Assembly: GCA_026826555.1 (NCBI GenBank)
Contig: JAKSZT010053881.1
Location: forward strand, 9,110,706 to 9,174,705
Length of the DNA: 64,000 nt
Direction of reading: 5' to 3'
DNA from: Tolypeutes matacus
Lineage: Eukaryota; Chordata; Mammalia; Cingulata; Chlamyphoridae
The position numbers and the translations under genes are program-made. Shown here piece after piece: positions 11,206 through 24,133 of the stretch. The number at the start of each line of letters is the position of its first letter. Positions within the stretch are counted from its first letter, which is position 1. A model generated the notes under the pieces. That model did no database searches and was not told the DNA's origin. It saw only the letters and a program-made list of their open reading frames with translations.

Positions 11206-14200
11206 GCTTATGAAACGAGAATAAAAAGATGTATGTGACAGATATTGGTACTCCCATCCAAAATTTTCCAGATGGTCGAAAGTGTCGAGGCCTGGCTCAT
11301 ACAATCAAGGAAAGGTTTCTAGGAGCCACAGCTCTCCGAGTTTCCTGGAAACGATTCCCTCTTCAATATGTGGCAACGTCTGGCCAAAATGAATCTCCAA
11401 CTCTGGCACATGGGGCCCAGGCAAAGTCCCAAAACCATTTGGCAAAGAAGAAATCACACTAGGATTGGGAAATTAAAAGAAAAATACCCAATACTTTTTT
11501 AAAAAGATCATTTGGCAGGGACAAAGAATCCCCTAAGCGCCGGTTCACCTAATCCCTCAGCAACTTGCCTCCTTTGCCCTTCCTCCACTTGAATAAATCT
11601 TGCTGAAGGGGAGATAAAGGACAACCAAAAGCCACCAAAAGAATGAAGGTATAAAAGTTCCCGGAAACGAGGGGAGAACATACTCAGGGCATCTCCTAAA
11701 GAATTCCTAGGTAAATTGCTTAATTTCTCTCAAAAAAAGAAAAAGCCTTCTTGCCAATTATTGCACAGGAGAGACTATATAGTTAGAAAGATAAGAATCC
11801 TGCTGACAATTTTCATGGTTAAGGGGTCCAATGATAATGGTCTAAAGACCAGAGTTGAAGCAAACTGTAGAGAAGAAATAGCCCATGGAAAAATGGTTCA
11901 AATAGTATCTAACTGTTTTCAGCTTGGAAATCCAAACAGTATTTTAAAGAATTGACTTCAAATATCTGTCAAATGTATACATAAAATTAAGAGCTATCAC
12001 TCAATCCATGGGCTTTCATAAGATAAGTAACTGAACCTAGACCATGTGTGTTGAGAAGGCTAAAGAGGATACATCTCAATGAGGGAACAATGACTACTCT
12101 CTAAATCAATTGCTTCTTTGTTAAACTTTGGGCTTCAAAGATCATTTGAGAGCTCTCTCCCCCCTCAAAAAACCCACAAACATACAAAATTTTGCAACGT
12201 CAGGAAAATACATCTGATACGGAGCCCATGAACTCCAGGTTAGTACCCATTAATCCAGGTTAAGGAATCCACTTAGAAGAGTAGGAAAATTCTAATGGCA
12301 GAAATGGAAAAAAAAAAGATGACTCTAGCCAATTAAAGATATTCAGGTGTTATCCTTTTAAGGGGAGAACTTCATTTGACAACTCAACTAAAACACTTTC
12401 ACATGAAGTTTGGGCATAGGGGGGTGGTGTCCAGTGACCTCTGGAAACCCATTCTTTGGCCACATAGGGGTCTATGAAACCTATCCAAGAGTTTTCTGCT
12501 CTAATCATTTTTGCTGAAAATGTTCAGTCTTCCTGTTGGTGTGAGAAAATGCAAGTAAATTTGATGGGCCACATCCCACATGAAGATATCACACACACAT
12601 CACTGATCCCTTCCCTAAATGGAAGAATGCTAACTGGTTTAATCTGTTCTACATCTATTTATACTGGGTCTTCTGAGGTTATCTGTGCATGTCAACAAAC
12701 ATACTAGATGTAATTAATGTGTCCTCCTATTTTATAAAGAAATTCAAGTAAATCTTTTCTGAGTGCTTTTCTGAGTAATCTGAACATAATTTTGAACAAA
12801 GGCATTTTGAGTAAAAGATAAACTGTTATAAACGCCAACTCTAAGGAGCATAAAGCCTCTGAGTGGAAAAACAATCTTCCCATCTCCCATGTAGGAAACA
12901 CATCCTTTTCCACATTATCGCCAGAAAATAACAAGAACGATTTCCCCTGGACCTTGTTACTATGAAGGCTTCTCAGTTCTTCAAGGAATATCTTTGATAA
13001 GCAAAAATTATAGATAGTCTCAAACTGCATAAACCATCTTAAGAAAATGAATTATTACTTTCCTACAGGAAGGGACAAAACCCCACTCTGTTTATGGAAA
13101 GATACCATATAAAAATGGTCATAAATTCCCCAGGATTCATAGTATAGATGCAAGACATTTCTATGAGAGAGATTTCAAAACACTTCTCATTAGACATCCT
13201 ACAAACAAAAGCAAAAGCAAGCAGAACAATTGATTTGAAAGTCTAACAGTTGTCCAGTTTTGCTAACGTGTCAATGAAGTTCCATTTCAACATTTCTGAT
13301 TCTTGTAAGAGTCCTTATGGACCCAATAAATAATGAAGTCATCCAAAACACTACCAGAGAGACTCCTTTTATCTAAAACCAGACCAAATAATGCTCTGAA
13401 ATGGATGATTTAATAATCAGTTTACACTAAGATAGATAAAGAACAAACTCAAATACTGTGTCTATAACCTAGACCCAATAAAATCACACCCTGTTCTAAA
13501 CATAGCCATCACCTGTCCCCTCTTCAGATGTAAAGACACATCCACTTGGCAACAGTATTGGCAGGAACTGAAAACATCAGAACCTGGGTCCCCCAGCACC
13601 TGTACAATATACAGATGGACAGGGAGACATGGACCTATCTCAGGGTAGTAGGGTCCCATGGCTAAACCTGAATCCCACTTACATTTGAGCAATATAAATT
13701 TTAGGAGCTCAAATATGATTACAGATTTGACCAGTTATTGGCAGGGGCACAGTACTTAGTTGCTGCTGCAATGTTGTAAGGCATATCCTGGTGGCCAGTC
13801 TGAGGAACCCCTGCAGCTGACATTTTATTTGCCATTTGCTTATCTTGCACATTCTGGGAAGTGATGTAAAAAGATTCCTTTAAAATATTCTTGGAGGGGG
13901 TAGATTTAGAGCTTTTAAAAAATTTTCCTTAATGTTTTTATTTTTATATTTCTTTGAATTTCTAGAGGAATATCAATCACAGATCCTGGAGCCTCTAACC
14001 ACTCGTGCTCCCACTTTGGGAAGTCAAGTGACTATTCTTCTTGGTTTAGAGCAGAATTAAAGGATTGCACCCGGCTATACCAACTCATAGCAAGCTCTTT
14101 TTCAAAAGTTTTGTCTTGGAACCACTTACTGTGCTGAGAGGGGCAAAGTCAATTCAGAAATTAATTCTCCCCTACCACTACCAAGGGCATGTTTCAGGAT

Positions 14201-14250
14201 TCCCTGGGATCTTCTGAAAATAATCCAATATGACCACAAACAGAAAAAAA
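11206..14250. other. Unique intronic stretch
   Basis: No gene or recognised repeat in about 3 kb. Open frames at 11229-11462, 12474-12707, 12704-13030 and 13462-13692 have no conserved motif, no repeat of family residues and no splice context, so I do not call them. Confidence 0.45.
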
Positions 14251-14253
14251 AAA

Positions 14254-14281
14254 AAAAGCAATTACAGAAATTGTGACTCAA
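14254..14281 (+). repeat. 28-bp direct repeat, left copy
   Basis: This copy starts aaaagcaattacagaaattg and ends tgactcaa. It recurs without mismatch at 15046-15073. Confidence 0.95.
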
Positions 14282-15045
14282 ATGAAAGTCTGAAATTTGA
14301 TGCAGAAATAAGTCTGGCCCTCTCAGCCCGTATTTTCAAAGCCCTGGAAAAACACTCAGAACTAAATTTGGGTCGGGGGTTGAGGGGCAAAAGCTCATAT
14401 AAACAGAAGAGTATTTCTGAAACTACAGGTCATGACCCTCTAAAGGGATCCTGGGAGAGTTGCAGTGGGATTCCAGAGACCCTGCCCCTTCCTTCCCAGA
14501 GCAGCTCACAGCTATGGGGAAGAGAGGCAGGGCAAGGGGAACCCCTGGATGTGGCTATGTTTGGGTGGGTGCACAGAGAACAGGAATGCTGCTGGAGCCC
14601 TCAGCAGGCCGCTTGACGGCACGTTTGGGAACAACCAAAAGGCACTTTTCTATTGTCCTTCAGTATTAAAGCACTAAGCCATCTAAATATTGTACCATGT
14701 AATTCGCCAACACACCATATCCCTTCATGATCTGGCCTGGAGTGCCCTCCCACTGAGCTTCTGGAAAGACAAGTACACACAGCTCAAAATGTAATATCCA
14801 GTGAAATCTTCCATGATCCTGCAGGCAGAGCTGTAAAAGGTGCGCTGTGCTCCCACAGGTTTAGGCACACTTTTCCCCCTCTCCATGGTATTGTAATCAT
14901 CTGTTTGGATTTTTATCTTGACTATTGTGAAACCCCTCAGGGAATTATTCAAAGACAGAAACTGAGTCAAGCTTTTTTCTACATCCTCAGGTGTAGCATG
15001 TTCAACAAAAGTTTTCTGAAAAAATGAATAATAGGAAGAACCAAT

Positions 15046-15073
15046 AAAAGCAATTACAGAAATTGTGACTCAA
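15046..15073 (+). repeat. 28-bp direct repeat, right copy
   Basis: Perfect copy of 14254-14281, 792 bp downstream. The interval 14282-15045 contains no recognised element. Confidence 0.95.
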
Positions 15074-15440
15074 GCAACGGTTGCAGGGTCATATTGGCGT
15101 GTTTTTCTGGCCAAGAAGGGGTATTATATCAAGTAAAGAGAACATTCACTTCACTATCAAGTTCAACTTGAACTTTAAAACACTGTCAAGAAAAGCAAAC
15201 AGATTCCAACTCATGCAACCAAAACTAATGGTAGGACTGCCTGGAGAGGAATCTGAGGCCACACCCAGGATTTGTGGAAATAAACGCCCTGATTATCATC
15301 ATCTGCCATGTGTTTGCTCTGTATGGGGACCACACTAGGCAAAAAAAACTGTAAGGCAAACACAATGTAAAAAAACCTTGGAGCTTGTTTTCCTTCTCAG
15401 GGACAGATTAAAAAGATAAAGAATTTTGACCAAATGTTCC

Positions 15441-15499
15441 ACTATCTTTTAGAGGCATGGAATTTTAAATGCTTATCATTCAGGCAATGAACTGTGTTA
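15441..15499 (+). repeat. 59-bp dispersed repeat, copy 1
   Basis: Begins actatcttttagagg and ends caatgaactgtgtta. It matches 18121-18179 with five mismatches by hand alignment. Confidence 0.85.
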
Positions 15500-15723
15500 G
15501 AACAGTTAGAAATTATAATTCTAGGCAAAAGGAGGAACTCAATATTTTCACATTGATTAAAGTGGGAAAAATGGTTTAATTTTATCTTTTTAATATTTTC
15601 TGTCATACTTAGTAAATAGATCCAATCCAGTCACTTCATTGTTGTTTCTAACACTAATATTTAACTAAGGCTTCATATAACTATGTACTATGTAAGGTTT
15701 GGCTCTTTTCACATCTACTTTTT

Positions 15724-15908
15724 TTTTTTTTTTTTAAGATTTTATTTTTATTTATTCATTTATCTCCCCCTTGCTGCTTGTGCTCACTGGGTCAGCTAAC
15801 CACGCCGCGCAGGCGGGCTTGCCTTCACCAGGAGGCCCCGGGAACCGAACCCGGGGCCTCCCATATGGTAAACGGGAGCCCTACTGATTGAGCCATAGCC
15901 GCTTCCCT
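15724..15908 (-). mobile_element. DAS-III-type SINE, minus orientation
   Basis: The plus strand shows the T-rich tail, aagattttatttttatttat, the CG-rich middle and reversed B and A boxes ending at gccgcttccct. The TSD cacatctacttttt flanks it (from 15710 and from 15909). Confidence 0.92.
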
Positions 15909-15923
15909 CACATCTACTTTTTA

Positions 15924-16455
15924 CCTTCTTTTGAAAGAAGCTTTAAATTACATAAATGTTTTAAAAATATAGGGGGATTCCCATATACCCTTTCCCTTCC
16001 CCCTCCCACACTTTTCCCCATTAACCATCTTTCATTACCGTTGGTACGTTTATTACAATTGATGAAGATATACTGAAGCACTGCTACTAACTGCAGACAT
16101 TTATAGTTTATACTTTGTACCACACAATTTTATAGGTTTTGGCAAAATATATAATGGCCTGTATCAATCATTGCAATGTCATGCAGGACAATTCCAATGT
16201 CCCCAAAATGCCCCCATGTTACACCTATTCTTCCCTCTCCCTCCTCTCAGAACCTCTGGTGGCCACTGCCTTTATATTAATGGTACAAGTTCTTCTATTA
16301 CTAGAATAATAATTAGTCTACTTTAGTCCACAGTTGATTCCGCCCCCCTTATGTTTGTTCATTCCCCAACTTGAGGATTTGGGGATGGCAATGCTCACTC
16401 TTTCTGATTGACAGGGGGCTTAGATCCCATGTGGCAGATGGGTGGAACTGTTTTG
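15924..16455 (-). mobile_element. LINE-like 3' region, copy A
   Basis: It shares a long run of text with 35276-35554 and 43565-44390: ggggattcccatata near the start, then ataatggcctgtatc and tgaggatttggggatgg. It lies just beyond the SINE at 15724, begins with a reversed A-rich end, and loses similarity near 16455. No protein frame survives. Confidence 0.75.
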
Positions 16456-16459
16456 CTTG

Positions 16460-17080
16460 CTTTTTATAATGAGCTTGAAGTTGTTTTTGCTACTTAACTG
16501 GTAAACCAGTATTCTGGTTTGTATATATTTTGATAACATTAACAGGTCTGCATTGCCTGCTTGTCAGTACTGTGGTGAATAGAACTGTGTAATCATTGGG
16601 GTTATTGGTAGAAGCTGATTTTAAAAATGGGCATAGCAGGAATCCAATTCCCACACAATTTAGGTAATAGATTAATCACTGGCAATCTGCCAACTGCAGT
16701 CATTGCTCTCAATAAAGATTGCTGTTTCAGTACCATCTAAAGTTAATAAATTTGTAAAACCAAAAAGTACAAAATGTGCTGGCATTCAGGTAGTGATTTA
16801 AGGTGCTCCTAGGATTAAAGGATGGCATTTGGATTCCCCTAAGCTACAGCGCACTCTCAGAAAGTATATTAACCTGAAGCCGGTAAGGAATTCTGAATGA
16901 ACATACAGTATTACCTTTCTAGCAGAAAAGAGAAATCTGGAGAGGAGGAATTACTAAGAGATGGACATTCAAAAACACTACCCTTGAGTTACTGTTGTTA
17001 CTAAGAAGAGTGGGGCAGCAGCAGTGATGTCATCACCATCTCACAAGGAGGGGCAACAGGCAGGATCAGGGAACAGGTAT
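16460..17080. other. Unique intronic stretch
   Basis: No recognised repeat or coding pattern. Confidence 0.4.
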
Positions 17081-17240
17081 TTCTTCTTCCACTGAGTTAA
17101 AACTTACCGCTCTCATCAGAAGGTGCTTTGTATAATTATCTAATCATTCCCATTTTAAAGATGAAGAAATTGGTGCTCACAGGTAAATAAATCATCCAAA
17201 GTCATAGGGCTAGAAAATGGCAGTGCTGGAAGTAGAATCA
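17080..17240 (-). mobile_element. MIR fragment, minus orientation
   Basis: The order attcccattttaaagatgaag, then catccaaagtcatagggcta, is MIR read backwards. Ends are approximate. Confidence 0.65.
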
Positions 17241-19598
17241 ATCTCGCTCTCTCCCCCCTCCCCTTCACCTTACTCTTGGGGTGCTGCCTTGGGGCACAGG
17301 GGAGCTGCTCTACATTGGTCAGAGGCAGGAACTATCTTGCTTCTGGAAGAGAGGAAGAAAGGAAAGGGACAGGGTTCTGAGCAAGATGACGGGAAGCTAG
17401 CACAGGCTGAGAGGCCAGGGAAACCCCATGGGGTGGGCCAACAAATGTTTTTATGAATAGTGATGTCCACTGCACCAGCTGAAGCTCCTTAAGTTGTTTT
17501 GATATAAATCTTCAATAATGCTCGCTGTCCTCATGTATGAATGTACTATGGAATTTAAAAAGGTGTTGGTTGTATTTCAAATCCAAGTGAATCAAGGGTG
17601 TCTCAGACATAGCTACACGTAGAATTATAAACCCAGGAACAGAGAGGTTCATGAGAACACACTGCCCTGGTAATCTGCACAAATACACCATACTTCTCCT
17701 CTGGATTTCTATAAACCATGGAATTAACAGAAGTTCACGTTAATCATTCCTTGAACTCCAGGGAGTCCCAGTTGATAAGTTGATTAGACCAAATTACTCT
17801 CTAAGGAAACTTAATTCTGGTCTGGGTAGGGAAACCGAGGGAATTCTGTGAAATCTGGTTTCCTTTGGAATTTCAGCTCCAACAAAAGCAGCTCTAGATG
17901 CTCACAGTACTATCCCCCTAAGGGTATTATGAGCTCATCCAGCCAGGTTATGATTTTAAGTGGAAATGTTTTAGGAGGAAATTTAGTTTCGATGTTAAAT
18001 GGCCTATTTTGAGAGAGGGATAAGAAATCATGCTTAAAAAAAGAGAGAGAGAGAGAGAACATGTTTGTGTTTTGGGAATATGTTTCATGAAAAAGCATCA
18101 TTTTCTGGACAAGATGTCCCACTATCTTTTAGAGGTGTGAAATTTTAAATGCTTTTCACTCAGGCAATGAACTGTGTTAAAATAGCCAAGTGCAAAATAG
18201 AGCAAATGCAGTTTGCAATGGTTAAACTAGAGTTCAGTAACTTTACACCTGTTTTAATCTGCAGAATCAGTTTCAACTGAGCCCCACAATGAGTTTTCAG
18301 GATGAAACCTATGATCACAGAAAGCAGAGAAGAAACTAGCCAAAACAGGCACAGAGTACTTGCAATGTTTATGTTGATAAGTGTCAAAATTAAGAATTAA
18401 ATAAAAGTCCTAAATTATTGGAAATCTGAACAATGTTCTTTATTTAGATTGGGAATGGCCCTTGGACCATTTACTAACAGGTAAATCAAAATTGAGGGTC
18501 ATGGCAGGGACTAGGAATGGATTTTACCTCGGAATAACAAGTGCAAATTCTAACACAGAGCATTTGACATTCAACTTCTATAAAGAAATACTAGACCAGT
18601 CATTCATATCCCAGCAACAAAGATACTGTATCGTACCAAAACTACATCCATAGTCAGCAAATCTAAACGCTGATAAAAAAATTCATAATACAGGGAATTT
18701 GTGAGTGTGGTAGATACAGAAAAGAAGAAAAAGGGGAAGATATCAATTAACTTCTAAGAAATAATTAAAATTGTAATTTCCCCTATTTGATGCTGAGAAA
18801 TAAAAGGCTAACATTTGGAAAAATTAATTATATCTTAACTTATTTTTATACAAAATCATTTTTCTACTTTAAAAATGAAAAAAATATTGAGCTTCTAACC
18901 TCTGAATTAAATCAGTGCATTGAACATGGAAGATACTCAATGAATATTTCTTAGATTGAGCTGCTGAAAGAAAGTTTGAAAGTACTGCAACCACTTAACT
19001 TCCCATGCGAATGGAGAAGGTACAAACTACTCGTTATAATACATCTCTAAAAGAATTTTCTAATCTTGACCAAGGTGTGAGGCCCTAAAAGATATCAAAA
19101 TCATATGGCTTATGCTCTATTTTGTAATTCAGTCAAGTCCCAAATACCTAACAAGTCAAGAGCTGCTAGTCTTTACTTCTCATTTTCAGCAATGCTTATA
19201 TAATTTACCTTTCTACTACTCATCCTTTGGGTCTCCAACTCATCCTGGGAAAAAACCACCAGTAAGCAGTAGAGCCAAAACGGGAAAATCGGAAATAGGG
19301 GGGTAGGGGAGGGTTGCATAACAAAATATTCAAGCTTAGATTATAAACATAAATACTGCAAAGTGATCAGTATCCTGTAGACATAACTGAAATTTTCTGC
19401 TATTTATGAGGTTCGGGCACAACAAAGAAATTTAACCCAAAATATAATGACAAATCCCTTTTAAAAAAAAAAAAAAAATGTAACTTGAACTTTTCATGTG
19501 GGACCAGACCGAGTTTCGAGTTTCAAATCTCATCTGGAAAAGAGCTTCCTGTGACACTGAAGGAACACAGTTTACCTTAGAAGGCTGAAAGGCCTCAT
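17241..19598. other. Unique intronic stretch
   Basis: Apart from copy 2 of the 59-bp repeat and a short GA run (18043-18058), nothing is recognised. Small frames on both strands near 17217-17470 are GC-rich by chance and mutually antisense. Confidence 0.45.
18121..18179 (+). repeat. 59-bp dispersed repeat, copy 2
   Basis: Same orientation as the copy at 15441-15499. Weak similarity seems to extend a further 20-30 bp upstream in both. Confidence 0.85.
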
Positions 19599-19614
19599 AA
19601 ATCCCTATGGCTTC

Positions 19615-19994
19615 CGGGAAACAGATGTGGCTCAAGTGATTGGGCTCCCATCTACCACATGGGATGTCCAGTGTTCGATTCCTGGGGCCTCCTGGTGAAA
19701 AGCAAGCTGGCTCATGCAAGAGTGCTGGCCCACGTGGAGAGCTGGTGCAGCAAGATGATGCAACAAAAAGAGACACAGAGGAGAGACAATGAGGCGCAGC
19801 AGGCCAGGGAGCTGAGGTGGCACAAGAGTTTGTGCATCCTCTCTCCACTACAGATCCCAGGATAGGTTCCGGATACCGCCTTAAGAGAAGACAAGGAGAC
19901 ACAAAAGAACACACAGAGAGCAGACAGCGAGCACAGAACAGGGGGGGTGGATTGGGGGAGAAATAGGTAAATAAATAAATCTTAAAAAAAAAAA
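19615..19994 (+). mobile_element. Long composite DAS SINE
   Basis: A tRNA-like head (tggctcaagtgattgggctc) is followed by a second diverged module and an A-rich tail with aaataaataaatctt. The 16-bp TSD aaatccctatggcttc is perfect at 19599-19614 and 19995-20010. Antisense frames of up to 160 codons here are SINE translations. Confidence 0.93.
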
Positions 19995-20059
19995 AAAATC
20001 CCTATGGCTTCAGATCTAAGGCAGCCAAAGCTAAGCCACATACTGAGCTTCAGACCGTA

Positions 20060-20165
20060 ACTTGTTTCCTCAGTACTCTTTCATTTATTCAAACATCATT
20101 AAGTACCTATTACGTGCCAGGTACCATGTCAATTACTGGCAAGAGAAAAATGAGTAAGAGACACA
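20060..20165 (-). mobile_element. L2/MIR-like fragment
   Basis: The run attaagtacctattacgtgc then caggtaccatgtcaa is the familiar L2/MIR tail. Family and strand are uncertain. Confidence 0.45.
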
Positions 20166-20939
20166 TGAAGAGATAACTGTAATACAACACCATTACTGAG
20201 ATGTGTCCAGGGTGTGTGAGGAGAGAGGAGGATGTCCAGGGTAGAGAGATTAGCAGCCTGAGGCTGCTAAGAGGCTCCTTAGATTGGGCTGGGCTGGATC
20301 TCCAAGCAGGTCAAATCAGACCCAAACTGCTCTCTTAAGAAACAGACAAAATCTGTTAGCACAATAAAATTTCTTGTGTCCCTCACTCCTTACCAATTTT
20401 CTGAACTAAGTACAATAGGCTGGGTGACTACTAGTTCTCAGAGATATTTCAGAAAAAAAAAAATCATGAATCAAGTATAAACTGGACTGGGTGACCACTA
20501 GGATCTCTTCTGACCCGAGCATCTAGTGACTCTATGATTTCATTATTGTAAACTTTTCTCAAAAGGCTTTCAGAATCTTTTTGCCCACTTCCCATGCTAA
20601 AATTTTTTAAAATCCATATATTTAGTAAACATATATTTAGTAAGGTCCTTGAGAGTGTTTCTCAACAATAATTATTTCTTAAGAAAATGAGAGTAGGATA
20701 AACCAAACCTATGAGGGAAGTGATGACAGTTCTTTAGTATTTCATAAAGAATTTTGAACACCATCTTGGTAGGTTCAGGTCACATCTGTCCATATCTAGG
20801 TAAAGGTGAGACTGTATGAGCTTGTTGCCTCTTGCTTATAATCCTGGGATCTGAAATTAGAAGACTTGGGTTCCTATCTTTCAACAAGGAATTATTCCTC
20901 ATCAAATATAAAATTAAATATCTTCCAGCCTTAAAAGAG

Positions 20940-21095
20940 ACCAGAGCTCAGATAGTATTTGTCCTTTTGTGTATAGCTTATTTCACTCAATATGATGTCT
21001 TCAAGGTTCATCTATGCTGTCGCATGTATCAGAACTTCATCCCTTTTTATGGTTGAATAATATTCCATTGTATGTATATACCACATTTTGTAATA
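20940..21095 (-). mobile_element. L1M fragment, minus orientation
   Basis: It contains tttcactcaatatgatg, atggttgaataatattccat and related text of the old L1 3' part of ORF2, reversed. Confidence 0.7.
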
Positions 21096-21490
21096 TTAGA
21101 ATAAGCAAATTCAGAGTCAGAATCTGGAATATAGATTACCAGGGGAAAGGGTAGGAGTAGAGAACAGGGAATTAAGGCTTACAATTGTACAGAGTTTTTA
21201 TTTGGAAGAATAGAATAGTAATGGATGGTGGTGATGGTAGCACAACATTGTGACTATTAACTAACAGCACTGAAATATATATCTGGATGTAGTTAAAAGG
21301 GGAAACGTTAGGGTATATATATGGTACTAGAATAAAAACTTTTTTAAAAGTCCACAGAATTGCATGACACAAACAGTGAATCCTGGGTTAAACCATGGAC
21401 TACAGTTAATAGTACAACTATAAAAATGTGCTTTCACATATTGTAACAAATGTATCAAACCAAAAAAATGCAGGGTGTTAAGAATAGGGT
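21096..21490 (+). mobile_element. Old L1M 3' UTR, left half
   Basis: Text such as ggtgatggtagcacaac and accatggactacagttaata is the plus-strand 3' UTR of an old L1. It is interrupted at 21490 by the long L1 and seems to resume at 27431 with gataaatgtgaatcttg. Confidence 0.65.
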
Positions 21491-22616
21491 AATTAAAGAC
21501 TTCAGGGAAGATGGCGGACTAGTAAGACACAGTAATCACTTCTCCAGAAAAATAGCTAGAGGACAGGCTGAAACAGCCCCCAAAAAGATCTTCTAGGGTT
21601 TAGGACAGCAGGTGAAGGCTGCACACCACCCAGAGGAGAGAAGGACAAAAGAGGGAAATCGCGACGACAGAACTGTGAGTTGGAACTAGCAGCGCCTCCT
21701 GCTGCCGGCACCCTCCCCCACACTATTTAGAATTCTCAGGCCTCTAGGCCTGCGACTACAAACAAAGGAGGCTCCAGGGATCTGCCACCCCAGGAAAGGG
21801 GAAAGAGAGGGACACAGCCTTAAGCTGACTCAGGTTCTGACCCGCAAATTTGGGCAGCAGAGCCCCACAGACCCTTCCACACGGCGGTTTGCCCTGGGAG
21901 CATAGGAAGGACTGGAGAAATCCAACCCTCTCTTCTAGCCTGGACTAATTGTTGAGGACTCCACAGGAGAGGGGAGAGAGAGCCTGGGGCTGACCCTACT
22001 TTTGACTCTCAGGTTTGGTCTGCCCTGTCCCGAGAGCCCTTCCAGGCTAGGCGGGGGCTACACCATTGTTTGTCTTGCAGCCTGCAAGGGGTTAAAGATA
22101 TACAAACCTCCCAATCTCCTCCTCGACTAACAGGGACGGATTGCTGAATATTCAGAAAGGAGTGGAAATATTTCCTAGCTGGGAAAAGGGGGGCGCTACC
22201 AGAGAAGTCGGGAGAACTGTCTCAGAAAGTTTGAATTACAAGGCACTTAGCCCCCAGACAGGAAGCTCTATCACATGGATCTGGTCTGTGTCACAACAAA
22301 TACACTCCGACCAGGCATTGAATTGAGAGCTGTCAACGAGCGCCATCTCCTGGCAGACCAAGGAAGTGTACATAAGAAAATTAATAAGTAGGAGAGGCTT
22401 TTTCTGGCCTATATAGCCTCCCTGCCCAAGGCCCTAGGAAATGACTCTACAACCAATTACTAGGTCAGTGCCCAGTTTTGAGCAACTAGCAAAACAATCC
22501 TAACAATCAAGGTTGAGCCACAAATCAAAGAGCTGTGGTAACTCACAGACTCCTGCCACTAAAACCCTATAAAAGAGAAAGAGATAGAGCATCTAAGTAA
22601 AATACAACCTAACCAG
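21491..22616 (+). promoter_or_regulatory. L1 5' UTR (internal promoter region)
   Basis: About 1.1 kb precedes ORF1. It starts with the aagatggcgg text common at L1 5' ends, where YY1 binds in other L1s. It is richer in G and C than the flanks, as expected of an L1 promoter. Confidence 0.75.
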
Positions 22617-23610
22617 ATGCCTAAGCACCAGCAAAAAATTACGAGCCATACTAAGAAAATAGAAGACATGGCCCAAGACAAGGAATACAGCAAAGTCCCA
22701 GAAGAGATGCAGAATTTCAGAGGACTAATCAGTGAGATGAGCACAAATTTCCAAAATCAAATTAATGAGATGAAAGACAATATAGTTAAAGAGATAAATG
22801 ACATAAAGAAGAATTGAGCGAATGCAAAGAAGAATTTGAAATCCTGAACAGAGAAGTAACAGAGTTCATGGGAATGAAAGACACAATAGGTGAAGTCAAA
22901 AACACATTTGAGTCATACAACAGGAGACTCGAAATGATAGAAGAAAGAATAAGTGATACCGAAGACAGAGCAGCTAAAATTGAAGAGAGAAAAGAACAGA
23001 GAGAGAAAAGAATGGAAAAAATTGAGCAGGGGATCAGAGTGTTGAAAGACAACACAAAACACAACAACATATGTGTCATGGGAGTCCCAGAAGGGGAAGA
23101 AAAAGGAAAAGGGGCAGAAAGAGTATTTGAGGAAATAATAGCTGAAAATTTCCCAACTCTCACGAAAGAAATGAACTTACATGTCCAAGAAGGACACCGT
23201 ACCCCAATGAGAATAAATCCAAATAGACCTATGCCAAGACACATACTACTCAGAATGTCAAATGTAAAAGATAAAGAGAAAATTCTCAGAGCAGCAAGAG
23301 AGAAGCAAACGATCATGTACAAAGGATGTCCAGTAAGACTTAGTGCAGATTTCTTTTCAGAAACCATGGAGCGAGAAGACAGTGATATGATACAATTAGG
23401 AAACTGAAAGAGAAAAACTGCCAGCTGAGAATTCTTTATCCAGCAAAACTGTCCTTCAAATATGAAGGTGAATATAAAGTATTCACAAACAGAAACTAAG
23501 AGACTTTGCAAAAAAGATCCACCTTTACAGGAAATATTAAAGGAAGCCTTAGAACCTGAAAGAAAAAGACAGGAGAGAGAGGCTTGGAGGAGAGTATAGA
23601 AGAAAGAAAA
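22617..23610 (+). pseudogene. L1 ORF1 (RNA-binding protein), broken
   Basis: The frame opens with MPKHQQKITSHTKK, continues through a coiled-coil rich in E, K and R, loses frame near 22810 by an apparent one-base deletion, and resumes at SECKEEFEILNREV. The RRM portion is visible as NICVMGVPEGEEKGK. The C-terminal domain starts at VRLSADFFSET and then hits a stop at 23405-23407; later fragments (CQLRILYPAKLS, then LQEILKEALEPER) are in other frames. ORF1p is the trimeric RNA chaperone of the L1 ribonucleoprotein; no working product is possible. Confidence 0.9.
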
Positions 23611-24123
23611 GCAGAAAGGATAACCGAAAGAGTAAAAAGAGAGAAAAAAACAAGACGACATATGAAAACCAAAGAATAAAATGGAGGAAATAATAGTGCA
23701 TTTTCAGTAATATCATTGAATGTGAATGGATTAAATTCCCCAATCAAAAGATACAGGCTGACAGAATGGATAAAAAAACATGAGTGATCCATATGCTGCT
23801 TACAAGAAACTCACCTAAGATCCAGGGATACAAACCGGCTGAAAGTCAAAGGTTGGAAAAGATACTCCATGCAAATAGTAAACAGAAAAGAGCAGGGGTA
23901 GCTATACTAATATCAGACAAAACAGACTTTAAATGCAAAAAAGTGATAAGAGATACAGAAGGTCATTAGAGATTAATAAAAGGGACGATCCCCCAGGAAG
24001 ATATAACAGTCATAAATATCTATGCACCTAACCAGCGTGTCCCCAAAATATATGAAATAAACTCTGGCAAAACTGAAGGGAGAAATAGACATTTCTAAAA
24101 TAATCGTTGGAGACTTCAACACC

Positions 24124-24133
24124 NNNNNNNNNN
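24124..24133. other. Assembly gap (10 N)
   Basis: Ten Ns replace an unknown length. Comparing the flanking ORF2 pieces with the family suggests that roughly 140 codons are missing here, plus the front of a SINE. Confidence 1.

Noticed and set aside
10937..11304. Frames with X residues
   Set aside because: They are translations across an assembly gap.
14230..14677. 128-codon plus-strand frame and two overlapping frames
   Set aside because: Three overlapping frames are open in one GC-richer patch, with no family motif or splice context. I treat them as chance.
19432..19914. 160-codon minus frame
   Set aside because: It is the antisense of the SINE at 19615-19994 and its flank.
22786..23661. 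291-codon minus-strand open frame
   Set aside because: It is antisense to the L1 ORF1 region. Its serine, phenylalanine and leucine bias mirrors the lysine- and glutamate-rich sense strand.
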